Part shown: in pieces, positions 55,301-62,786 of the stretch
How the letters are laid out: every line of letters begins with the position of its first letter
Position numbering within the stretch: the stretch's first letter is position 1
Assembly: GCA_964503665.1 (NCBI GenBank)
Contig: CAZDAR010000002.1
Location: forward strand, 62,001-126,000
From: 40-80 sp964503665
GTDB lineage: Bacteria; Bacteroidota; Bacteroidia; Flavobacteriales_D; Crocinitomicaceae
DNA length: 64,000 bases
Direction of reading: 5' to 3'
Position numbers and translations under genes: made by a program
Notes under the pieces: model-generated
Told to the model about the DNA's origin: nothing
The model's database searches: none
Seen by the model: the letters and a program-made list of their open reading frames with translations, nothing else

Positions 55301-55409
55301 AGTTATAATTAAGTGTCTTATAACTCATGAAACCAAAAAGAATGAGGCAAACGAATATTACTGTAATCAGTAAAGGTCGTTTTATCGCTACTTCGGTAAT
55401 TGAAGCCAT
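52308..55409 (-). CDS. RND efflux transporter, inner-membrane permease (AcrB/HAE1 family)
   Basis: 1,033 residues, the proton-driven pump of a tripartite efflux system. Seen are the N-terminal RPLLITVIFVCLILFGFMSY helix, large periplasmic loops, VGVLVDDSIVVLENIYRH in the TM4 region with its acidic residues, and a C-terminal GLVAKNAILIVDFANH. Twelve membrane helices are expected. It follows the adaptor by two bases and belongs to the GbsR-tolC-adaptor-pump operon. Confidence 0.95.
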   Translation of the reverse strand: MASITEVAIKRPLLITVIFVCLILFGFMSYKTLNYNLLPKFDIPIVMVQTIYPGASSDEVENSITKHIEEAVSSLEGLKAINSSSRESISLVLVELNQDASAEKAQLDAERKISQILSILPADIDEPIVSRFSLDDLPILRLTATSKLSSTEMYDLIDLKVKPLLTNVPGVAQINLIGGIKREIEVKLDNSKLSAYKISPLQVQQLIARGGMSFPAGNIQSDEGRFSIRLDAKLNNIEDLKNLIIRQGQNGSKIFLSDIASITDGEAEAVAINRINGRPGIGIQVLKQTDANTVLVAQGIKKKLEDVKLRYKDINFNYEIASDQSVYTLAAADGVMKDLFLAIIIVALVMVFFLHSIRSSLFVLVAIPSAMIPTFIMMWAMGFSLNLMTLMALSLVVGVLVDDSIVVLENIYRHMEMGKHKRIAALDGRNEIGFTALSITLVDVVVFIPIALSSGLIGNILREFSLVIVVSTLMSLMVAFTLTPMLASRWGKLEHHTKDTLWGRINIWFEDVIDGVKELYVHTLKWALNHKIILAIIITTLFVSTVILIPMKGLIGATFMQPADRGELTLQIDLSPEYTLSQTNQVVSGIEKMLLKDKDVVNVFSNVGTQQGEASSNAASNSNLAEITVNLVDKKERDYTTDEFGHRMRDSLEQYPGIKIVVTPVGLMGNDIPIQVIIKGTEQDSVKKGSKMLLDIIKDVPGTDFVRFSTKSPKKDIAIEIDRDKASLYGLSVAEIGGAVQLAFQGNDKTRFKDQGEEYDINIMLDKADKYSIDDIRNLTIQNSMGSIVRLNSVANIEEVDGQSVRERTDRLPSVKINAATINRSLGDIVNDIKAKVNETEFPKGTEIKYIGAAENMQESMQSLLMSLGLGILLIYFIMVALYESVTSPFIVLFSIPVSFVGAFLALALTMNQLSIFAMLGLIMLLGLVAKNAILIVDFANHQVMEGKTVYDALIEAGKERLRPIMMTTLAMVFGMLPIAIATGDGAEVKNGMAWVIIGGLTSSMILTIFLVPSVYYMFHNIKEFFQRRKQKN

Positions 55410-55411
55410 AT

Positions 55412-56479
55412 TTATTTTGTGTCTTTAGATTGAATTAAACTATTGTCTGTGATATTAATTTGACCGTCTATAACGACTCTTTCGCCTTCTTTTAGACCAT
55501 CAACAACTTCTATATACTCACCATTTTCACGACCAACTTTGATTGTTCTTCTCTCGGCTTTGTCACCATTTAGAACATATACATAGGCGTTTTTAATACC
55601 TTCAACTAATGCTTTCTTAGGAATCTGTAGTGCGATGTCTGTTGCATTTGTTTCGAAGTATACATTGACATATGTTCCTGCTCTTAATTCCTTGTTTTCT
55701 TTCACATTTACTTGAATTTCAATCTTATAATTGAAGTTCTCGTCAGCACTTGGAGCTACATAAGTAACTTTTCCACTAAATGTTTTATCAGTAATAACAC
55801 TTGCTTTAATATTTACTTTCTCTCCCAATTTAATAAAACGCACCTCACTTTCATTGACTGATACAAATATTTTCAATGTATTTACATCAACAACCGTTGC
55901 GATTGGGGTTCCTGCACCGATAAATTCCCCTGAAATATTTCTTTTATCAACGATTGTTCCTGTCAATGGTGATTTTATGTAGGAATCACTAATTTGTTGT
56001 TTTAGTTGCTCCATTTCCAATTTGCGAGAATCATAGGCAAATTTAGAGTCTAAATATTGTGACTCTGCTAATGCACTTCCTTCAAACAACTCCTTATTGC
56101 GTTTTAAATCTCTTTCAAATTTACTAACTGCTAACTCTAAGTTCTTAAGTTGAATGTCATACGTTTTTGTATCCACTTTCCCTATCGATTGCCCTTTCGT
56201 TACTTTAGAGCCAAGTTCTATGTTGAAATTTTCTAACCTTCCTGGCATAGTTGAAGCGATTCCTGCCTTCTCATTTGGTTCTACGATAGACGGACGAACA
56301 ATTACAGAACTCATTTCCATTGACTTTGCTGTTGCTAAGTTAACAGCAACTGGAATGTGAGAACGATCTATCACCTCTTTTCCTTTGTCCAGCTCTTTCT
56401 TATTAGAAACTAATTTGACAATTGCAAAGACAGCGAATGCTCCTAATATGACGATTGCGATAATACCTTTCTTTTTCAT
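55412..56479 (-). CDS. RND efflux periplasmic adaptor subunit
   Basis: A 355-residue membrane-fusion protein: an N-terminal anchor (IIAIVILGAFAVFAIVKLV), a biotinyl-lipoyl half (ELGSKVTKGQSIGKVDTKTY), a helical hairpin (residues about 110-165), a second lipoyl half (IKSPLTGTIVDKRNISGEFI) and beta-barrel and membrane-proximal domains (VEGIKNAYVYVLNGDKAERR). Links the permease to the TolC-type channel. Its start overlaps the stop of the upstream outer-membrane gene by one base. Confidence 0.95.
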   Translation of the reverse strand: MKKKGIIAIVILGAFAVFAIVKLVSNKKELDKGKEVIDRSHIPVAVNLATAKSMEMSSVIVRPSIVEPNEKAGIASTMPGRLENFNIELGSKVTKGQSIGKVDTKTYDIQLKNLELAVSKFERDLKRNKELFEGSALAESQYLDSKFAYDSRKLEMEQLKQQISDSYIKSPLTGTIVDKRNISGEFIGAGTPIATVVDVNTLKIFVSVNESEVRFIKLGEKVNIKASVITDKTFSGKVTYVAPSADENFNYKIEIQVNVKENKELRAGTYVNVYFETNATDIALQIPKKALVEGIKNAYVYVLNGDKAERRTIKVGRENGEYIEVVDGLKEGERVVIDGQINITDNSLIQSKDTK

Positions 56480-57813
56480 TACTTACTTAGATTTAAATAG
56501 TTGGATAAATTACCCTTTGATTTTTCGAAATTTAAACGAGATGACAAGAAGTTAATTGTTGATGTCATATAATTATTTTGTGCTTCTTTATACGCGAAGT
56601 CGGCATTTAGAAAATCTGATAAAGAGGATGCTCCCATTTGGTAGGATAGGGAAGTTACATCATATACATCTTTTGCTAATTCTAAATTTTCTTTATTATT
56701 TTGAAAACTTGTATATGCTTCTTGTAATTTGGTTCGTGAGTTAAGGTATTCTACCTTGTAACTTTCACTCATTATTTTATTTTGAGTCTCTAGATTAAGT
56801 GTCTGAATGCGTTGTTTATTATACGCAATATTTGATTTTAATCCATTAAAAATAGGGACGGTTAACTTTAGTCCAATAGAGGCAAAATCATAGAATTCTT
56901 TAAATGAATCTTTAAAGTTATTAGCGTAACTATTAGCACCATATCGAGCATATCCACTTATTGTAGGTAGAAATGAATACCTCATTACCTTTGTGTTCAG
57001 ATTCTGTAATTTTAGTGTTTGTTCATTAATTTTGTAATCCAATCGATTGGTTATATCAATTTGTGCATCTGTAGGTAATTTGATGTTTTCAACTATTTGT
57101 TGTTGCTCATCTATTTTTAATTCTTGGTCTAGTGGCATTCCCATTACCACTTTTAAATTATTGATAGCAACTTCTTTGGATGATTTAATTAAGCTTAATT
57201 GAGAAAAGATATTATTGTAGGCCACTTTTACGCGGTTATAATCTACTTGTTTTATAACTCCCTTCTCCAGTTGTAATTTTAATATTTTTTCCAATTCAGC
57301 ATATTTACTCTCATTTTCTTCTAAAAGTTTAATTTGCTGATTAACAATTAACACCTGGTAATAGGTCAATGAAAGATTGTAAATAAAATCTTCTACTATT
57401 TTATCGGAGTTGAGTTGGTATAGGGTTCTCATGTCTTTGATTCCATGAATTCCTATGATTATCGTTTGGTCATATATTTTTTGCTCCAGTTGAACGACTG
57501 CATTATTGGCATGAGCAGACCCCATTTTCATTCGTATTTCCGTTGGTGCAAACGATCCAGCTGGAATAACCGTAACCGGTAATTTAGCGTTGTAATCCAA
57601 ACCAGCACTTCCATTTATATGAGGCAGATAAGGGCTATAAACATCTTGTTTATCGTATTTGAACATTTTCATTTCATTTTCAGAAATGGTCATGTATGGA
57701 GAGTTTTCCAAACCGTAATTCAAACAGTCGCTCAGGCTTAATTCAGTTGTTTGTGCTTTTGTTAGTCCAACTAATGAAAAAGCTAAGAGTGTTAAACTAT
57801 ACTTTAATTTCAT
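56479..57813 (-). CDS. TolC family outer-membrane efflux protein
   Basis: About 444 residues from ATG 57813, selected because it overlaps the regulator stop (ATGA) and begins the signal peptide (MKLKYSLTLLAFSLVGLTKA). Two repeated helical/strand halves are typical of TolC (LSDCLNYGLENSPYMTISEN, then LSLTYYQVLIVNQQIKLLEE and SSRLNFEKSKGNLSNYL). Forms the outer-membrane exit duct of the pump. Confidence 0.93.
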   Translation of the reverse strand: MKLKYSLTLLAFSLVGLTKAQTTELSLSDCLNYGLENSPYMTISENEMKMFKYDKQDVYSPYLPHINGSAGLDYNAKLPVTVIPAGSFAPTEIRMKMGSAHANNAVVQLEQKIYDQTIIIGIHGIKDMRTLYQLNSDKIVEDFIYNLSLTYYQVLIVNQQIKLLEENESKYAELEKILKLQLEKGVIKQVDYNRVKVAYNNIFSQLSLIKSSKEVAINNLKVVMGMPLDQELKIDEQQQIVENIKLPTDAQIDITNRLDYKINEQTLKLQNLNTKVMRYSFLPTISGYARYGANSYANNFKDSFKEFYDFASIGLKLTVPIFNGLKSNIAYNKQRIQTLNLETQNKIMSESYKVEYLNSRTKLQEAYTSFQNNKENLELAKDVYDVTSLSYQMGASSLSDFLNADFAYKEAQNNYMTSTINFLSSRLNFEKSKGNLSNYLNLSK

Positions 57814-58304
57814 ATATTTTCTAATCTTTTTGTTTCCCATTTTTGATATATTTTAGGAATTTCCTCTAATAAATATGTTATAAAACTAGACAAATCTTCA
57901 ATTGATTTATTAAACTCAATTGTTTCATTAGTACGTATTTCTTTGATTTCATTTAATAGAGCACAAAATTTACTAAGACTTTGGAATTGACTTCCAAAAC
58001 TCTCTTTCCATGATGCGACATTTGATTTAAAATAGCGTTTTCTATCACCTGTTCTTGTAATAAAACCAATTCGTTCAGCGATAAGAAGTTGATTAATACC
58101 ATTACTTGTGGCACTTTTACTAAGATTTAGTGTTTCTCTAATTTCATCAAATGTCAGTTCAGTCTTATCAGAAATCATAAGCAATGCCGTTATACTAGCC
58201 GCAGCTGGCTGTATACCTTGCCCACATCCAAAATTACTTAACCGTTCGAGTAACTCGAATTGTTTTTCAGAAAGTGGGACAGCATGACTTTTACTTTTTT
58301 CCAT
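57810..58304 (-). CDS. GbsR/MarR family transcriptional regulator
   Basis: 164 residues with a winged helix-turn-helix (TFDEIRETLNLSKSATSNGI, IGFITRTGDRKRYFKSNV) and a helical C-terminal dimer region, in the GbsR/MarR pattern. First gene of the efflux operon, overlapping the tolC-like gene by four bases, so it most likely represses its own operon. A -7 box ends four bases before its start codon. Confidence 0.9.
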   Translation of the reverse strand: MEKSKSHAVPLSEKQFELLERLSNFGCGQGIQPAAASITALLMISDKTELTFDEIRETLNLSKSATSNGINQLLIAERIGFITRTGDRKRYFKSNVASWKESFGSQFQSLSKFCALLNEIKEIRTNETIEFNKSIEDLSSFITYLLEEIPKIYQKWETKRLENI

Positions 58305-58308
58305 GGCG

Positions 58309-58358
58309 CAAAGATACTATTTTTTTCTACTTGGTTCTTTTGATTATGAACTAAAAAA
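58309..58358 (-). promoter_or_regulatory. promoter and possible operator of the efflux operon
   Basis: On the minus strand TATCTTTG (58309-58316) fits TAnnTTTG and lies only four bases from the ATG, so the transcript may have almost no leader. Upstream, TTGGTT and AACCAA (about 58331-58355) form an interrupted inverted repeat with GTTC/GAAC inside, a candidate binding site for the regulator. Confidence 0.4.
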
Positions 58359-58414
58359 ACCAAAAAATAACAATTCTGCTAAAAGCGGCTATTTTAACGT
58401 TTTTTGATAAAAAT

Positions 58415-58446
58415 AAAAAGGCTATCTGATTTCAGATAGCCTTTTT
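58415..58446. terminator. strong bidirectional intrinsic terminator
   Basis: AAAAAGGCTATCTGA (58415-58429) and TCAGATAGCCTTTTT (58432-58446), a perfect 15-bp stem with a two-base loop and T-runs either way. It ends the PorE-like gene's transcript. Confidence 0.95.
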
Positions 58447-58467
58447 AGTATTTTAATATTACTCCTA

Positions 58468-60555
58468 TTATCTAGGTAGAGGAGTAGTATATTTTAAGTA
58501 ATTTGGATTTGCAGGAGGCGCAGTGTTTGGATCAAACTCCATTGACAATACTCTTGCATCAGTACGACGGTTTAACTGGTGTAAACGCTCGAACTCTTTT
58601 TTATCTTTCGTTTTAAATTGATTGATATAAGCTTCTGTTAATTGAACCTCTTTACCATCCACAATAATTGTTTGTGGAATATCTTCACCTCTACCAATCG
58701 GAACGATACGTCTTGGGTCAATTCCTTTTTTCTCTACTAAGTACTTGTAACAAGCTTTAGCACGGTTATCAGCTAGCACACGGTTATGATTTGCAGAACC
58801 ACGGCTATCTGTATGAGAATTTAATTCTAAGACCATTCCTGGGTACTCATTTAATAATTCTAACACATAATCTAACGAGTCTTGAGAATTGATTGTTGAG
58901 TCAACTAACAAGTCCCATTTATCTAAAGGATAACGTACTTCTGGTAATGTAAATGTTTTTTCAGGAACCAATTCCATTTCGATAAAGAAATTTTGGTCTT
59001 GTTCTAATCCTACAGTAGTTATACTAGATGTTTTATTATTTTCTTTGTATCCTTTAACAGTACCAATAGCTATTGTATAAGATTGTTCTTCATTAACGAA
59101 TCTTGTACCATCTGCTTTTTTATCCCAGAAAACTTTTCCTTGTGCGTTGGTTGTTCCATTGAATTTCTTTCCGTCTGCCATTGTAACAGTTACAGGAACT
59201 CCAGCAATACGCTTTGTTTTTGTTTTATCACCTACTTCACCAACTACAACTGTTAAGTCATAGATGAATGGAGGTAATTCGTACTTCCAGATATCACCTT
59301 TATATTCAGAAACATTTCCTTTTCTTTCAGAAGTGAAATATCCTGTTCTTTTATCATATTCAATCAATGCGTAATCATTCCACTTTGAATTGATAGGCAT
59401 ACCGTAATTTACTGGATTCTCCCAGCTCATGTCACCTACTTTCTTTGCTTTGAATATATCCAAACCACCATGTCCAGGTAGACCGTTAGAAGCGTAGATT
59501 AAATCACCATGTAAAGAGAATGTAGGGAATAACTCATCTGATTCTGTATTAATACCAGGACCTAAGTTAACTGGTGCAGACCAAGCGTCAGCTCTTTTAT
59601 CATATGTTGTATACCATAAGTCTCTTCCTCCAAATCCACCAGGGATATCAGAAGCAAAGATTAATAATTTACCATCATCAGAAGCACATGGATGACCTAC
59701 TGAAAGCGAGTCAGCTGTTTTAAGAATTAACTTAGTTGGAGCACCCCATGTTTTTCCTTTTAGTTCAGAGACCCAAATGTCACATCCTAAATTTTGTTTT
59801 TTCACACCAGGACAACGTGTAAAGAACATTGTTTTACCTCTGTTTGCATAAGAAACAGTTCCTTCGTTGTCTTCTGTATTAATTCCTTCACCTTCAATTA
59901 GAACTGGTTTAGTCCAGTTTCCTTTTTTATCTAACTCTGCTACCCATAAGTCAAAATAGGGCTCACATGTTCTTGGATCTGTTTCTTTAAATTCCGATTT
60001 TGTTTGAGAGAATGTCATTTGAATTTGCTTTCTATCTCCAAACATTGGTGCCATTTCCCAACCAGAACTATTGATTTTAGCTTGATTTGTAACGGTATAT
60101 CTTGAAGTTTTAGACAAAGCTCTTTGCTTTATAGTAGCTAGACCATTTTCTGCACGAGCATCTCCAGGAGAAATATTTAAGTATTCTTCGAAGTTCTTTT
60201 TTGCTTTTACATCATCTCCCATTATAAGGTACATATCACCATTATATAAGAAGACTTCTGGACTTACTTTTTGATACTTTAATATAATTGCTTTTTCGTA
60301 CCATTCTGAGGCTTCTTTTGGATTTTCTGTCATTCTATAACATTCACCTGTTTTGAAAGCCATTTCTCCCTTTTGCTTAAGTGCTCCAGAAGATTTTCGG
60401 ACAATTTTACTGTAAGCTGTTGCGCACTTTGGAGCTCCATCACAGAATTCTTGATTCCTGAATGCTTTTCTAGCTAACTCTATGTGATTTCTTTGAGCGA
60501 AAGTCACAGATACTGCACCAAAAACAACAATTGTTGCTAATGCTTTTATATTCAT
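58468..60555 (-). CDS. PorE-like OmpA-family protein (TPR, beta-propeller, CRD, OmpA)
   Basis: About 695 residues from ATG 60555, which opens a signal peptide (MNIKALATIVVFGAVSVTFA). TPR-like repeats are followed by PD40/WD40-type propeller blades (GKTMFFTRCPG, DGKLLIFASDIPGGFGGRDL, LIYASNGLPGHGGLDIFKAK), a carboxypeptidase-regulatory-like domain and a C-terminal OmpA peptidoglycan-binding domain (ELNSHTDSRGSANHNRVLAD, then NRAKACYKYL). This order matches PorE, the peptidoglycan-tethering component of the type IX secretion system, though other OmpA proteins share it. It fits the T9SS cargo elsewhere in the window. Confidence 0.82.
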   Translation of the reverse strand: MNIKALATIVVFGAVSVTFAQRNHIELARKAFRNQEFCDGAPKCATAYSKIVRKSSGALKQKGEMAFKTGECYRMTENPKEASEWYEKAIILKYQKVSPEVFLYNGDMYLIMGDDVKAKKNFEEYLNISPGDARAENGLATIKQRALSKTSRYTVTNQAKINSSGWEMAPMFGDRKQIQMTFSQTKSEFKETDPRTCEPYFDLWVAELDKKGNWTKPVLIEGEGINTEDNEGTVSYANRGKTMFFTRCPGVKKQNLGCDIWVSELKGKTWGAPTKLILKTADSLSVGHPCASDDGKLLIFASDIPGGFGGRDLWYTTYDKRADAWSAPVNLGPGINTESDELFPTFSLHGDLIYASNGLPGHGGLDIFKAKKVGDMSWENPVNYGMPINSKWNDYALIEYDKRTGYFTSERKGNVSEYKGDIWKYELPPFIYDLTVVVGEVGDKTKTKRIAGVPVTVTMADGKKFNGTTNAQGKVFWDKKADGTRFVNEEQSYTIAIGTVKGYKENNKTSSITTVGLEQDQNFFIEMELVPEKTFTLPEVRYPLDKWDLLVDSTINSQDSLDYVLELLNEYPGMVLELNSHTDSRGSANHNRVLADNRAKACYKYLVEKKGIDPRRIVPIGRGEDIPQTIIVDGKEVQLTEAYINQFKTKDKKEFERLHQLNRRTDARVLSMEFDPNTAPPANPNYLKYTTPLPR

Positions 60556-60691
60556 AGTAACGTATTTTTTTATCATACTATCAGTAAGTAATTTGTTATA
60601 ACCAACTTAGAAAACGGCTCTAATGTAATAATTATTTTTTAAATAACAGTTTTTCCTTATTTTTTTACGGTATATAAATGAATAAGTTATC

Positions 60692-61723
60692 CTATTTGAT
60701 GAATTTTTTTATTTTCTCTAATAATATTTGAAATCCATTTGGAATTTCTGATTCAAACAGTAATTCTTTTTTTGTCGTTGGATGAACAAATCCTAATGTC
60801 TTAGCATGAAGAGCTTGCCCATCGATTAAGTTGAAACAGTTTTTGATGAATTGTTTATAATTTGCCGTGTTTGGACCAACTAAAATACTATCACCACCAT
60901 ATTCTAAATCATGAAATAAAGGATGGCCGATGTGTTTCATGTGAACACGTATTTGATGTGTTCTTCCTGTTTCTAATATACATTCTACCAAGGTGAAATA
61001 TTGAAATCGTTCGATTACTTTATAATGTGTGATAGCAAGTTTACCATCCGCTTCATTATCAAAGACTGTAATTACTTTTCTGTTTTTATGTGAACGCCCT
61101 AAATAGTTGGAAATTGTCCCTTCGTCTTCTTTTACATTTCCCCAAACTAATGCCCAGTATTTTCTTTTGGTTGTTTTTTCATAAAATTGTTTGGCTAAAT
61201 TGGTTAGGGCATATTCTGTTTTGGCAATCACTAATAAGCCAGTAGTGTGTTTATCGATACGGTGTACTAATCCAGGACGGCCATAAAAACCTTCTTTCTT
61301 TTGAGGAAGATTTTGAAAATGATACAGCATGGCATTTACAAGTGTTCCTGTATAATTTCCATACGCTGGATGAACGACCATGTTAGATGGTTTATAAACG
61401 ACGGCTAATTCATCGTCCTCATAAACGATTTCTATTGGTATGTTTTCAGGTATTAATTCAATTTCTCGAACGGGGTAGGGCATGACAATCGAAATGACGT
61501 CATCTGGTTTTACTTTGTAATTCTGTTTAATTGCTACTTTATTAGCGAGTACGTTGCCAGATTTACAAGAGTTTTGAATTCTATTTCGAGAAGTATTGGG
61601 CATACGGTCAATGAGAAATTTGTCGACACGAACCATTTCTTGACCTTTATCCACATTAAAGGTATAATGTTCAAATAATTCTTCTGATTGATCCTCCGTT
61701 TGTTCTTGTTCCTCGTATTGCAC
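60692..61723 (-). CDS. rluD: RluA-family 23S rRNA pseudouridine synthase
   Basis: 343 residues with an N-terminal S4 RNA-binding domain (VRVDKFLIDRMPNTSRNRIQ) and a catalytic domain containing the aspartate motif LVHRIDKHTTGLLVIAKTEY, plus GRTHQIRVHMKHIGHPLFHD. RluD-type by length and S4 domain; modifies large-subunit rRNA. Lies 27 bases downstream of dusB, on the same strand. Confidence 0.9.
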   Translation of the reverse strand: MQYEEQEQTEDQSEELFEHYTFNVDKGQEMVRVDKFLIDRMPNTSRNRIQNSCKSGNVLANKVAIKQNYKVKPDDVISIVMPYPVREIELIPENIPIEIVYEDDELAVVYKPSNMVVHPAYGNYTGTLVNAMLYHFQNLPQKKEGFYGRPGLVHRIDKHTTGLLVIAKTEYALTNLAKQFYEKTTKRKYWALVWGNVKEDEGTISNYLGRSHKNRKVITVFDNEADGKLAITHYKVIERFQYFTLVECILETGRTHQIRVHMKHIGHPLFHDLEYGGDSILVGPNTANYKQFIKNCFNLIDGQALHAKTLGFVHPTTKKELLFESEIPNGFQILLEKIKKFIK

Positions 61724-61750
61724 TTTATTTCCTATTATTCTAAGTTAAGA

Positions 61751-62743
61751 TTACTCTATTTCAAATTCTTTTTCGAGTGATTGAATAATTGCAAATGTTT
61801 CCATGATTTCTTCTAGTTCATAAGAAGTTACGAGTTTCATTCTGTACTCTTTGAAATGAGGAATTCCTTTAAAATAATTGGAATAATGACGTTTCATTTC
61901 TGCAATCCCTAATTTTGTTCCTTTCCATTGAATGGACATTTCAAGATGCGTCTTAGCTGCATCAATTCTTTCTGCTAACGTTGGCTTGGATAAATACTCA
62001 CCCGTATTCAGATAGTGTCTTATTTCTCTAAATATCCACGGATAACCTATACTAGCACGACCAATCATCACGCCATCAACACCATATCTTTCTTTGTATA
62101 TTTTTGCTTTTTCAGGTGAATCAATATCTCCATTACCAAAGACTGGGATTTTCATTCGTGGATTGTTTTTCACATCTCCGATTAATGTCCAGTCTGCTTC
62201 ACCTTTGTACATCTGTTTACGTGTTCTTCCATGAATAGAGATGGCTTCAATTCCTACATCTTGTAATCTTTCAGCAGTTTCAACTATATACTTGGTGTTA
62301 TCGTCCCAACCTAATCGTGTTTTAACAGTGACTGGTAAGTTCGTGTTTTTCACTAATTCTTCCGTCATCTTGACCATTTTAGGGATGTCTAATAATATCC
62401 CTGCTCCAGCTCCTTTACAGGTTACTTTCTTTACAGGACAACCAAAATTGATGTCAATAATATCAGGATTTGTCTTTTCAATGATTTGAACGGCTTGCCT
62501 CATGCTTTCAATATCATAACCAAATACTTGAATTCCTACTGGACGTTCGTATTCGTAAATATCTAGTTTTTTAACACTTTTTGCCGCATCTCTTATAAGA
62601 CCTTCTGAAGAGATGAATTCGGTGTACATTAGATCGGCACCATGTTTTTTGCAGAGTGCACGGAACGGAGGGTCACTCACATCTTCCATCGGCGCAAGCA
62701 ATAATGGAAAATCTCCTAATTCTATATTTCTAATTTTAACCAC
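61751..62743 (-). CDS. dusB: tRNA-dihydrouridine synthase
   Basis: A 330-residue FMN enzyme reducing uridines in tRNA. Motifs are LLAPMEDVSDPPFRALC, DINFGCPVKKVTCKGAGAGI with the catalytic cysteine, VKTRLGWDDNT, SIHGRTRKQMYKGEADW and GNGDIDSPEKA. DusB-type by its VKK(V)TC-KGAGA block. Full length. Confidence 0.94.
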   Translation of the reverse strand: MVKIRNIELGDFPLLLAPMEDVSDPPFRALCKKHGADLMYTEFISSEGLIRDAAKSVKKLDIYEYERPVGIQVFGYDIESMRQAVQIIEKTNPDIIDINFGCPVKKVTCKGAGAGILLDIPKMVKMTEELVKNTNLPVTVKTRLGWDDNTKYIVETAERLQDVGIEAISIHGRTRKQMYKGEADWTLIGDVKNNPRMKIPVFGNGDIDSPEKAKIYKERYGVDGVMIGRASIGYPWIFREIRHYLNTGEYLSKPTLAERIDAAKTHLEMSIQWKGTKLGIAEMKRHYSNYFKGIPHFKEYRMKLVTSYELEEIMETFAIIQSLEKEFEIE

Positions 62744-62753
62744 GAAGGAAAGT

Positions 62754-62779
62754 AAAAAGAGCTACCGGAAGGTAGCTCT
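62754..62779 (-). terminator. intrinsic terminator after infB
   Basis: AGAGCTACC (62758-62766) and GGTAGCTCT (62771-62779) with a four-base loop. On the minus strand it is followed by a T-run. Confidence 0.9.
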
Positions 62780-62786
62780 AGTTTGA

